A stretch of 5,691 nt of DNA from an uncultured Lutibacter sp. GTDB lineage: Bacteria > Bacteroidota > Bacteroidia > Flavobacteriales > Flavobacteriaceae. This document shows positions 1 through 5,691 of this stretch, piece by piece. The notes under the pieces are model-generated. The model was not told the DNA's origin, did no database searches, and saw only the letters and a list, made by a program, of their open reading frames with translations. The DNA lies in the NCBI GenBank assembly GCA_913061425.1, contig CAJXUO010000115.1:1-5691 (forward strand), given 5' to 3'. The translations under genes and the position numbers were made by a program. The stretch's first letter is position 1. Each line of letters begins with the position of its first letter.

Positions 1-90
1 TCTTTGAAGGGTTTCCATACTTTGAAAGGATTAATTACTTAAAATTATAGTTTTAAAAAATTCTTATATTAGCGACCTAATTTAAATTTT

Positions 91-258
91 ATGAAAGATC
101 TAGAAAAATCACCTAACGGAACAAATGATATTACTAGAAAAGATGCTATAAAGAAAATGGGAAAGTATGCTGCACTAACAGCGATGGGAACATTTATGAT
201 TCTAAACCCTAAAAAGGCACAAGCTACATCTGGGCCTTCGGACCCAGGTGGGTGGTAA
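91..258 (+). CDS. Small exported peptide, hypothetical (55 aa)
   Basis: A complete 55-codon gene, ATG to TAA. Seen: a polar N-terminus (residues 1-14), then TRKDAIKKMGKY (15-26), which resembles a twin-arginine n-region with Arg-Lys in place of Arg-Arg, a short hydrophobic stretch (about 26-38), and an AQA site at 43-45 that would suit signal peptidase. Cleavage there would release only ten residues, TSGPSDPGGW. I recall similar short proteins (RK-D/E-A-I-K-K, hydrophobic core, Pro/Gly-rich end with GGW) from flavobacteria, but I know of no assigned function. The stop is 28 bp before the start of the large secreted protein on the same strand, so the pair is probably one transcript. The start region is A/T-rich with no Shine-Dalgarno, as usual in this phylum. 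Export by Tat or Sec, and any signalling or partner role, are inference. It could also be a membrane-tethered micro-protein. Confidence 0.72.
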   Translation: MKDLEKSPNGTNDITRKDAIKKMGKYAALTAMGTFMILNPKKAQATSGPSDPGGW

Positions 259-286
259 TAAAAAACACATTATTAAAAATAAACTT

Positions 287-3085
287 ATGAAAAAATTACT
301 ATTAACACTGGTGTTTGTTTCAACTATACTACAAGTTAATGCTCAAAACGGACAAGTATATGTCTATAAAACATCTAATTATGCTAGTGATGCTGGTCTT
401 TCAGGTGCTTACTTAGCCGTAATGGGAGCAGCTACAGTAAACAGTGATACGCCGCCGGCAGTTACTTCTTATACAGCAAGCACAGTTTCCCCTTATTATA
501 AATTCAAGACTGGAGAATTAGGAAATGCTTCTATCGATGTAGGTATAGCGGGCTTAGATAATGGTGCAATGACTTTACTGACTAGTGGATCCGGTTCAGA
601 TTTAGATGGTGTATTAGATGCATTAAATCCTATAAATTCTAGTGGATCTGGGCAATTAATAGTAGTATTCCCTAAAGGGTCAGATATGACCGTTCCTACT
701 TCGATTCAAGAAACGTTAAACGGTGTTGCAGGAGGAGCAGTCCCGTATTTGAATGCAGATGGTAATGGTTTTTTCATAAACGGTGGTGTGATTCATTCAA
801 TAACATTAGACACACCACACTTAGGTTATAGTGAGTGGTATGTATATGGGATGGCAGGATTTAATGCAATAAATACTAAATTTAAATTCAGATTAGTTGA
901 TGCGAGTGGTAGTGCTCCCACCCCTTCTGGATGGACTTCTCTGTACGATATTATAATTGCAGAAATTATGTATAATTCATCTGGCACTGATGATGAATGG
1001 ATTGAAATTTATAATGCAAGTGAAGAGATTTCTGGATCAGCAGCCGATGTTGATATTTCGAACTGGACAATTGGGACGAATACCGTAGGTTCTTCTGAAT
1101 ATTCTGGAGAAACATTTACATTTCCTAGCTCAACAACAATTGCTGCTGGTGAATATTTAACTATTGCTTTGGGTAGCAATGGTGATGGTGTTTTTAATAA
1201 CGATAATCCTTTTACCCCAGATTTTAATAGTTTATCTGGGTCTCCATCAAATGCTGATGTTAAGGATACAAACGACACAGACAACTTAGGGAATGATGGT
1301 GGATTTATAGTACTAAGACCAAATAATTTTGATAACGTAAATATTGTATACTATGATGATGATACTCACACAATTACAGACGGTAGTGGAAGAACTTATG
1401 AAATTAAAGGTCCCACGGTCAACAATTATTACACCAGTTCTGCCTCGGCCTGGCAAGCAAGTTTTATAAATGGCGGAAGTCCCAAAATAAAATCAGCTGA
1501 AATTTGGGATACTTCTTTAGGAAGCTCAGACAATTTAACGATATTAAACAATGAAAATATTTTTGTTGTTAATCAAGATGGTAACATAAATGATATTACA
1601 ATTAACTCTGGAGGGTTTTTAACCATTTTGAGAAATTCCTCTTCCTCACTGACAGTTGCTAACAATTTCACAAACAATGGTACAGTGACCTTGAATTCTG
1701 ATGCAGATGAGTTTGCATCGATTATAGTTGGTGGCACATCTTCTGGCGATATTACTTACAATAGATATGTAAATACAGTTGGTACAGACGAATGGGATTT
1801 AATCGGTTCGCCGGTTGATGGGCTTTCTATTAACTTTTTTGTTACTACAAATACAACTGGCACAGCAACTCTTGCACAAAATGGTTCTGCCTACGCGGTT
1901 GGAGTATATGAAAATGCTAACGACACTTGGACAAACTACACGACATCTACAGTTGGTGCTGCAGGTAATTTTGATATTGGTAAAGGATATCAAATGGCCA
2001 CCACTAGTGGAGCTACTATGACCTTTACCGGGACCATCGCCACTTCAAATCAGACACAGTCAATCATTAATAATGTTAATAGCAGTGGAAGCCGTTGGAA
2101 TCTGGTGGCTAATCCATATCCATCTTATCTCAATGCTAATACCAATACTCATCCGACAAATAATTTTCTGAGTATAAATTCTGGAGTTATTGACAGTAAC
2201 TACTCAGCACTGTATGGCTATAATGCTGATGGCTCTGGATATACGATTTACAATAATACAAGCGGAGCTACATATATTGCGCCTGGACAGGGATTCTTTA
2301 TTGCTGCGGCTAGTTCAACTGCAGCTGACTTAAGTTTTACAGAAGATATGAAAACTACGACTGGAGACGACGACTTTATAGCTGGACGTTTATCCAATAC
2401 TAATAGCGAGTTTTATTTAAAACTTTATGAAGATGAAAATTTTATAGCAGACACTAAATTTTATTTTGATGTTGATTTAATTCCAGGTCTAGATGTTGGA
2501 TATGATGCAGGAGCGCTTAACCAGTCAACGGCTATAGCCTCAAGGTTAGTTGAGGAGGATCAAGGAATAGCAATGGGTATTAATGCAATGGGGACCAATA
2601 GCTTTGAAGACACAACAATACCTTTAGTGGTTAACAAAGATGATGGAGTAACTTTTAGAATCAGTCTGGAAGCCGCTACTATTCCTGAAGAAACTGAGGT
2701 ATATTTAGAAGATACTCAAGAGGCAACTTTTACAGATTTAAGAGCTGGAGATTTCACTCTAACTCCACAGAGTGAGCTAAGTGGTATGGGGAGATTCTAT
2801 TTACGACTAGGAAATACTAATCTTGGCAGTGAAGAAGTTGAAGAGTCATATATTAGTATTTATAAATCGAAAGCGGAAAAATATATAACAATTGAAGGCT
2901 TAGCCAATGTAACTCAAGCCAATGTTAAGTTATATAACCTTTTGGGTCAAGAGCTGTTAAGTCAAAACCTTGAAACCAACATTTCATCTCAAAAGATACC
3001 AACAGATGGAATAACAACCGGAGTGTATGTTGTTAAACTTTTAGTTAATGGTAATAGAATTACAAAGAAAGTAATCATAAACTAG
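287..3085 (+). CDS. T9SS-secreted surface protein with lamin-tail domain (932 aa)
   Basis: A large secreted or cell-surface protein. The ATG at 287 is chosen because it begins a clean signal peptide (MKKLLLTLVFVSTILQVNA, cleaved before Gln20); the upstream in-frame GTG at 248 would bury that signal and overlap the preceding gene. Domains in order: residues about 20-215, beta-rich, unrecognised; about 221-400, a lamin-tail domain (LTD), with the IIIAEIMYN start, the DEWIEIYN core around Trp238 and a GGSP-type end; about 410-500, Asn/Thr/Ser-rich repeats of adhesin type; about 500-720, the region with WDLIGSP (503) and WNLVANPYPS (604) common in flavobacterial surface proteins; about 725-850, a beta-sandwich-like region; 857-932, a T9SS type A sorting domain (VKLYNLLGQELL, then GVYVVKLLVNG and a basic KKVIIN end). 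Sec exports it to the periplasm and T9SS then carries it across the outer membrane, where the tail is normally removed. Ligand or substrate is unknown and no catalytic motif was seen. Adhesion or binding is inferred. Confidence 0.93.
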   Translation: MKKLLLTLVFVSTILQVNAQNGQVYVYKTSNYASDAGLSGAYLAVMGAATVNSDTPPAVTSYTASTVSPYYKFKTGELGNASIDVGIAGLDNGAMTLLTSGSGSDLDGVLDALNPINSSGSGQLIVVFPKGSDMTVPTSIQETLNGVAGGAVPYLNADGNGFFINGGVIHSITLDTPHLGYSEWYVYGMAGFNAINTKFKFRLVDASGSAPTPSGWTSLYDIIIAEIMYNSSGTDDEWIEIYNASEEISGSAADVDISNWTIGTNTVGSSEYSGETFTFPSSTTIAAGEYLTIALGSNGDGVFNNDNPFTPDFNSLSGSPSNADVKDTNDTDNLGNDGGFIVLRPNNFDNVNIVYYDDDTHTITDGSGRTYEIKGPTVNNYYTSSASAWQASFINGGSPKIKSAEIWDTSLGSSDNLTILNNENIFVVNQDGNINDITINSGGFLTILRNSSSSLTVANNFTNNGTVTLNSDADEFASIIVGGTSSGDITYNRYVNTVGTDEWDLIGSPVDGLSINFFVTTNTTGTATLAQNGSAYAVGVYENANDTWTNYTTSTVGAAGNFDIGKGYQMATTSGATMTFTGTIATSNQTQSIINNVNSSGSRWNLVANPYPSYLNANTNTHPTNNFLSINSGVIDSNYSALYGYNADGSGYTIYNNTSGATYIAPGQGFFIAAASSTAADLSFTEDMKTTTGDDDFIAGRLSNTNSEFYLKLYEDENFIADTKFYFDVDLIPGLDVGYDAGALNQSTAIASRLVEEDQGIAMGINAMGTNSFEDTTIPLVVNKDDGVTFRISLEAATIPEETEVYLEDTQEATFTDLRAGDFTLTPQSELSGMGRFYLRLGNTNLGSEEVEESYISIYKSKAEKYITIEGLANVTQANVKLYNLLGQELLSQNLETNISSQKIPTDGITTGVYVVKLLVNGNRITKKVIIN

Positions 3086-3221
3086 CTTAAATTTGTAGCA
3101 AAATAAAGTTATTACAATAGTCTTATTAATCCGAAAAGAATTAGTCGAATACTAGTATAATAGTAAGATGTTTAAACATTTTAAAAGTCGTTTAATAAAG
3201 GTTATGTTTCTGGCTTATTGA

Positions 3222-3467
3222 AGCAGTAGAAATCAAGATTACTTTAAGACCCTTTGGAGTCGTTTTAAGAGACAATCAAAGACACTTGAGCAAGGACAAA
3301 CATTGTATTCATTTAGGCACTCTGGGGCTATAGAAATATTTAAAAGAACAGGTTCTATAACCAAGCTACAGAAAGCGATGGGGCATTCATCTATAAATGT
3401 AAGTTTAACCTATTTAAGAGGACTTGAAATAGCTGAACTGAAAGAGGAGGATATGCCTATGGTTTAG
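3222..3467 (+). pseudogene. Tyrosine recombinase (integrase), C-terminal remnant
   Basis: An open frame without a start, following an in-frame TGA at 3219 and ending at TAG 3465-3467. It encodes the last 81 residues of a phage-type integrase. Seen: YFKTLWSRFKRQ, then LYSFRHSGAIEIFKRTGSI, with the second catalytic Arg at 3315-3317, then KLQKAMGHSS with the catalytic His at 3384-3386, then SLTYLRGLE with the nucleophilic Tyr at 3411-3413, and a tail ending EEDMPMV. The family is normally about 300-420 aa with an N-terminal core-binding domain and a first catalytic Arg. Both are missing and I found no trace of them in 3086-3221, which contains stops in this frame (3096, 3153, 3219). It is therefore a broken gene. 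Its 3' end overlaps the stop of the convergent lipoprotein gene by 4 bp, and its last 75 bp recur at 3891-3965. Confidence 0.8.
3393..3467 (+). repeat. 75-bp direct repeat, copy 1 (integrase 3' end)
   Basis: The last 24 codons and stop of the integrase remnant. It matches 3891-3965 at 64 of 75 positions without gaps and in the same orientation. The final 12 bases (CCTATGGTTTAG) are identical, and similarity ends sharply after the TAG. Of the 11 differences, 7 are synonymous and 4 change a residue (V/I, A/V, E/K, M/I), so the copies look like ends of two related functional genes and not a fresh duplication. Confidence 0.85.
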
Positions 3468-3865
3468 TTACAGTCAGAATTTAATCTAAACAAACTGTAT
3501 CCAGATGTTTCAAAATATGCCTCTCCACCATCACATTCAAATGTAATTGGAGTAACTAATTCATTACCAAAATTTAAATCAACCGTCAGGATATCATTTT
3601 CATATGTATAATTAAGAGGGTTCGGAATATGATTTCCATCATTTGCTTCATAAGAGTTATATAATGAATTACAATCGCCTTCAACACAGTAATAAGTGTA
3701 ACGTAACCCATCTTGATAGAGATACATAGTATTTCCTTCTGGTATCATTCCTTCGATAAGCCATTTACCTTCTATTGAATAATATGGTGCTGGCAAATTT
3801 TCACTGTCATCGTCACATCCCATAACAAAAAGAGCAAAGAATAATGGTAATAATAATTTTTTCAT
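3464..3865 (-). CDS. Small lipoprotein, lipocalin-like (133 aa)
   Basis: Starts MKKLLLPLFFALFVMGC: a short signal peptide with a lipobox (VMGC, Cys17) for signal peptidase II. CDDDSE follows; acidic residues just after the lipidated Cys resemble the lipoprotein export signal of Bacteroidota, so display on the outer face of the outer membrane is plausible. The mature part (about 117 aa) opens with IEGKWLIEG and continues with alternating beta strands (YLYQDGLRYTYYC, LNYTYENDILTVDL), the look of small lipocalin-like lipoproteins in this phylum. Cys60, 65, 111 and 132 could form two disulfides. Function is unknown. The gene is alone between two integrase 3'-end repeats and runs opposite to them. 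Its TAA stop (3464-3466) lies in the GTTTAG end of repeat 1 and its last sense codon crosses the boundary, so the terminus may have been set by the recombination that placed it here. The ATG at 3863-3865 is well placed 17 bp after a -7-like box. Confidence 0.85.
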   Translation of the reverse strand: MKKLLLPLFFALFVMGCDDDSENLPAPYYSIEGKWLIEGMIPEGNTMYLYQDGLRYTYYCVEGDCNSLYNSYEANDGNHIPNPLNYTYENDILTVDLNFGNELVTPITFECDGGEAYFETSGYSLFRLNSDCN

Positions 3866-3882
3866 AATTTAGTTTTATTTAA

Positions 3883-3890
3883 CAAAAATA
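3883..3890 (-). promoter_or_regulatory. Candidate -7 box (TATTTTTG) for the lipoprotein gene
   Basis: Read on the minus strand this is TATTTTTG, a full match to the Bacteroidota -7 consensus TAnnTTTG, 17 bp before the ATG. No TTG is visible at the expected -33 distance, and in AT-rich DNA a match can occur by chance. It directly abuts the boundary of repeat copy 2 (3891), so its -33 region lies within integrase-derived sequence. Confidence 0.35.
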
Positions 3891-3965
3891 ATAAATATAA
3901 GTTTAACTTACTTAAGAGGTTTAGAAATAGTTGAATTGAAGAAGGAGGATATACCTATGGTTTAG
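3891..3965 (+). pseudogene. Second integrase 3'-end remnant / direct repeat copy 2
   Basis: Twenty-four codons and a TAG stop, translating as INISLTYLRGLEIVELKK followed by EDIPMV. It keeps the catalytic Tyr (TAC 3909-3911) but nothing upstream of it; similarity to copy 1 (3393-3467) stops at 3890. It is the tail of a different but related integrase, matching 20 of 24 residues. It cannot be functional alone. It is either the scar of a second integration or deletion event or an attachment-type boundary. The stop codon of the convergent NERD gene begins 6 bp beyond its end. Confidence 0.8.
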
Positions 3966-3971
3966 ATTTCT

Positions 3972-4682
3972 TTAATTAAGAATCCTGTGTTTTCCTGTAG
4001 TGTTTTTGATATTATCAATATGCTGTTTTTGATAATCCTTATTTGCGCCGTTTATTACAGTTTGTTTTAAGTTGTCAACTACAGCTTGTTTATTTTCATA
4101 TGGGGCTGGTTCATTGTTGACCTTTATTGAGTTTAGGGCTTCTAATATTCTGTGAGGCCTCACAATCATTGTGCTTTCTGGCACATAATTAATTTCTTTT
4201 AACTCACAATCTCCATAAAACACAATTATTGAAAAAAATGGAATTTTATCAAACTGCTTTAGATTATTCTTTAAACTTAAAATATGACTGTTAACTTGTT
4301 TTATTGGATTATAAAAACGGTATTTTTTTTTGCCATAAGCCATTACCTGTGTCCAATTGGTTTGATTACCATTTCCAAATATCCAACCGCCGTAATCTTT
4401 AACTTCTATTACAACAATCCCTTCAGTTGTAGCCAACACTATGTCAACTTGTGAAAACTTACCATTTTCCTTTTTTATAATTAAATCGTGAAATATTGTT
4501 TTAGAATTTACACCGCTTTTTAAGAGCTTAAGAATTAAACTAAGCTCAGAGTTTGTACCCCTACTTAATGAAGTTACAGTTTCAATTAATTCTTGATTTT
4601 TATGACGCCTGTAAACATTTAGGGCTATTGTACATAATAAGATAAGAAGAAACAAAACTCCTATGTATATTATTGCTGTCAT
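3972..4682 (-). CDS. Membrane-anchored NERD-domain protein (236 aa)
   Basis: Residues about 3-22 form one transmembrane helix followed by RRHKNQ, so by the positive-inside rule the rest faces the cytoplasm. Residues about 40-145 form a NERD (nuclease-related) domain: RGTNSEL with Glu46, then QVDIVLATTEGIVVIEVKDYGG with Asp80, Glu93 and Lys95, a PD-(D/E)xK-type active site that appears intact. Trp110 and the NPIKQV motif (about 125-130), typical of the family, follow. The C-terminal part (about 145-236) is polar and not recognised. NERD proteins are predicted nucleases or nucleic-acid-processing factors, and their exact substrates are mostly unknown. Upstream (111 bp) on the same strand is a truncated restriction-modification gene. 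I saw no clear -7 box between them, so it may be read from further upstream. A role in defence is inferred from fold and neighbourhood. Confidence 0.85.
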   Translation of the reverse strand: MTAIIYIGVLFLLILLCTIALNVYRRHKNQELIETVTSLSRGTNSELSLILKLLKSGVNSKTIFHDLIIKKENGKFSQVDIVLATTEGIVVIEVKDYGGWIFGNGNQTNWTQVMAYGKKKYRFYNPIKQVNSHILSLKNNLKQFDKIPFFSIIVFYGDCELKEINYVPESTMIVRPHRILEALNSIKVNNEPAPYENKQAVVDNLKQTVINGANKDYQKQHIDNIKNTTGKHRILN

Positions 4683-4716
4683 TTTTGGAAGAATGTATTG
4701 CTAATTCAGTTAGTAT

Positions 4717-4803
4717 TTAATTGCATTTATAATTATCTTTTTTTTCAAATACCTTTATTAAATAATAGATTCCCAATAGTGACAATCCAATGATTAGCAG
4801 AGT
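4717..4803 (-). pseudogene. C-terminal scrap of a membrane protein
   Basis: On the minus strand a frame ending at TAA 4717-4719 reads LLIIGLSLLGIYYLIKVFEK, then KDNYKCN: one convincing transmembrane helix followed by a charged, presumably cytosolic tail. No ATG precedes it. Going upstream, the frame runs into the truncated restriction-modification gene in a different phase and loses the membrane-protein character around 4800-4810. It looks like the 3' end of a gene whose front was lost at the same junction that truncated its neighbour. The helix could be a chance product of AT-rich DNA; family unknown. Confidence 0.35.
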
Positions 4804-5498
4804 GCTCGGTCGTGTAAACGAGCGGCAAACAAGCCGTAAGCAATAGTTTGAGCGTAAACGTCTGCAAACCCTTTGGGAGTTATATCGTGTATTAAAACAT
4901 CTTTAAAAGCGTTCATTTGCTCTTTTAGTGTGCTGTTTTCTTGGTTTATTTCATCGCTTGTAAGTGCTTTCTCTATAACATCTGAAAGTAGACGTGCTTT
5001 ACCCGCCATCATTTCTGCTAATTTCTTAGAACTTTTAATGTTTTGCCCTATATGAGTAGTAAAGTCTTTTATAAGATTAGTAAAGGTTTCAAAGTTTGCT
5101 GCAATAGGCTTTATTTGATTGTCTAGAACCTCAGCAATAGCAATTTTAGTAATTAATTCGCCATCTTGGTAAATATGAAAATCTATATAATCTGTAAAAA
5201 TAAGATTGGTTAAGGATGCTTTGTATCTATCAAACTGTTCTTTATTTCCAGATTTATTTTTACCCTCTAGGTCTTTGTCTCCAATATCTTTGACTTCAAT
5301 AAAACCAATAGGAATATCTTTTTTAGTAAGTATGTAATCTGGCGCACCGCACGCTTGTCTTTTAGGCTCGTTGGTTGCTCTTATGTCTGGTAAAAGTGTT
5401 TCTAGTAGTTGTTGTAAGTCGCCTCTAAAAGTGTGTTCTGTGGCATTACCTAGTGTATATCTTTGGTTGAGATTGTCAATATAGTTTTCTATTGTCAT
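4794..5498 (-). CDS. Truncated type IIG/ISP-like restriction-modification enzyme, N-terminal nuclease part
   Basis: Intact relatives are single-chain restriction-modification enzymes of roughly 1,000 aa with an N-terminal nuclease, a helical linker, an N6-adenine methyltransferase and a target-recognition domain. Only 234 residues remain. The ATG at 5498 is preferred over the TTG at 5516, because it gives the family-like MTIENYIDNLNQRY start and the TTG lies in a -7-like box. Seen: TEHTFRGDLQQLLE, then RQACGAPDYIL (Asp54) and IGFIEVKD (Glu68, Lys70), an intact PD-(D/E)xK site, then NKEQFDRYKAS, KMAGKARLLS-type helices (AEMMAGKARLLSDVIE) and ITPKGFADVYAQTIAYGLFAARLHD. Relatives continue after LHD into the methyltransferase; here it ends with RALC and a stop. 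The SAM-binding and NPPY motifs are absent, so it cannot methylate. A free nuclease domain without its methylase would be expected to be inactive or selected against, so it is probably a decaying gene, although its frame is undamaged. Confidence 0.75.
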   Translation of the reverse strand: MTIENYIDNLNQRYTLGNATEHTFRGDLQQLLETLLPDIRATNEPKRQACGAPDYILTKKDIPIGFIEVKDIGDKDLEGKNKSGNKEQFDRYKASLTNLIFTDYIDFHIYQDGELITKIAIAEVLDNQIKPIAANFETFTNLIKDFTTHIGQNIKSSKKLAEMMAGKARLLSDVIEKALTSDEINQENSTLKEQMNAFKDVLIHDITPKGFADVYAQTIAYGLFAARLHDRALC

Positions 5499-5513
5499 CA
5501 ATTGCTTTTTATC

Positions 5514-5521
5514 CAAATATA
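5514..5521 (-). promoter_or_regulatory. Candidate -7 box (TATATTTG) for the truncated restriction-modification gene
   Basis: On the minus strand this reads TATATTTG, matching TAnnTTTG, 15 bp before the ATG at 5498. A TTG lies at 5536-5538, only 14 bp further upstream, shorter than the usual spacing of about 19-20, so the -33 element is doubtful. If used, transcription would begin downstream of the TTG codon at 5516, which favours the ATG start. It could also serve the NERD gene. Confidence 0.35.
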
Positions 5522-5691
5522 GTAATTAATTGAGACAAGCTTAGAATCATAAAACACAATTCCTACCACCTTAACTATATTAACTCTACATCAAACACTT
5601 ACACAATAATTATAGGGTCTTTAAAAAGGTTAGAGAGTGTGATTAATCAAATTTGAATATGTTAAGTTTATGTCTCCCTATATATATATAC

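Noticed and set aside
3..50. Possible 3' end of a gene entering from the left (FEGFPYFERINYLKL then TAG, or another frame ending at 42)
   Set aside because: Two frames are open for only 13-15 codons and neither shows a recognisable motif; the window edge prevents a decision.
48..72. Near matches to TAnnTTTG (TAGTTTTA at 48, TATATTAG at 65) as a promoter for the 55-aa gene
   Set aside because: Each has one mismatch and no TTG at the right distance; too weak in DNA this AT-rich.
248..286. GTG start giving the surface protein 13 extra N-terminal residues
   Set aside because: It would place a polar, basic stretch in front of a normal signal peptide and overlap the 55-aa gene; the ATG at 287 fits better.
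1009..1284. Minus-strand open frame inside the surface-protein gene
   Set aside because: Antisense shadow of strong coding sequence, with no recognisable domain or start region.
1799..2021. Short open frames on both strands inside the surface-protein gene
   Set aside because: They overlap a well supported secreted-protein frame and have low-complexity, non-protein-like composition.
3149..3166. TACTA/TAGTA inverted repeat downstream of the surface-protein gene as a terminator
   Set aside because: Five weak A/T-rich pairs with no T-tract after it; not a credible intrinsic terminator.
4873..5055. Plus-strand 60-aa open frame antisense to the restriction-modification remnant
   Set aside because: Shadow frame; the opposite strand shows clear family motifs.
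5659..5691. ATG-started frame running off the right edge and an AT dinucleotide run at 5679-5690
   Set aside because: Only 11 codons are visible, with low-complexity sequence and no clear promoter.

Overview
The window is AT-rich and looks like accessory DNA from a marine-type member of the Bacteroidota, most likely Flavobacteriia. The evidence is a protein with a type IX secretion (T9SS) sorting tail, signal peptides ending in NAQ-like sites, a lipoprotein whose lipobox Cys is followed by acidic residues, A-rich start regions without Shine-Dalgarno sequences, and -7 boxes of the TAnnTTTG type.

Left part (about 91-3085, plus strand): a 55-codon gene for a small, probably exported peptide lies 28 bp upstream of a 932-aa secreted surface protein. 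The large protein has a signal peptide, a lamin-tail domain, long beta-rich adhesin-like regions and a C-terminal T9SS type A sorting domain. The two genes are probably co-transcribed.

Middle part (about 3086-3971): this is a remnant zone. The 3' end of a tyrosine recombinase (integrase) gene survives at 3222-3467 on the plus strand. A second, diverged copy of the last 24 codons of such a gene lies at 3891-3965 in the same orientation. Between these 75-bp direct repeats is one minus-strand gene for a small surface-type lipoprotein, whose stop codon lies inside the first repeat. The arrangement resembles a one-gene cassette bounded by integrase 3' ends.

Right part (about 3972-5516, minus strand): a membrane-anchored NERD-domain (PD-(D/E)xK-like) protein comes first in map order. 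Upstream of it in transcription is the N-terminal nuclease portion of a large type IIG/ISP-like restriction-modification enzyme, cut off before its methyltransferase domain. At the cut, the reading frame meets unrelated DNA that carries the last 27 codons of a membrane protein. This part looks like a decayed defence island shaped by repeated integration or deletion.

No RNA gene, CRISPR array or complete transposon was seen. The last 170 bp (5522-5691) hold no gene that can be supported.
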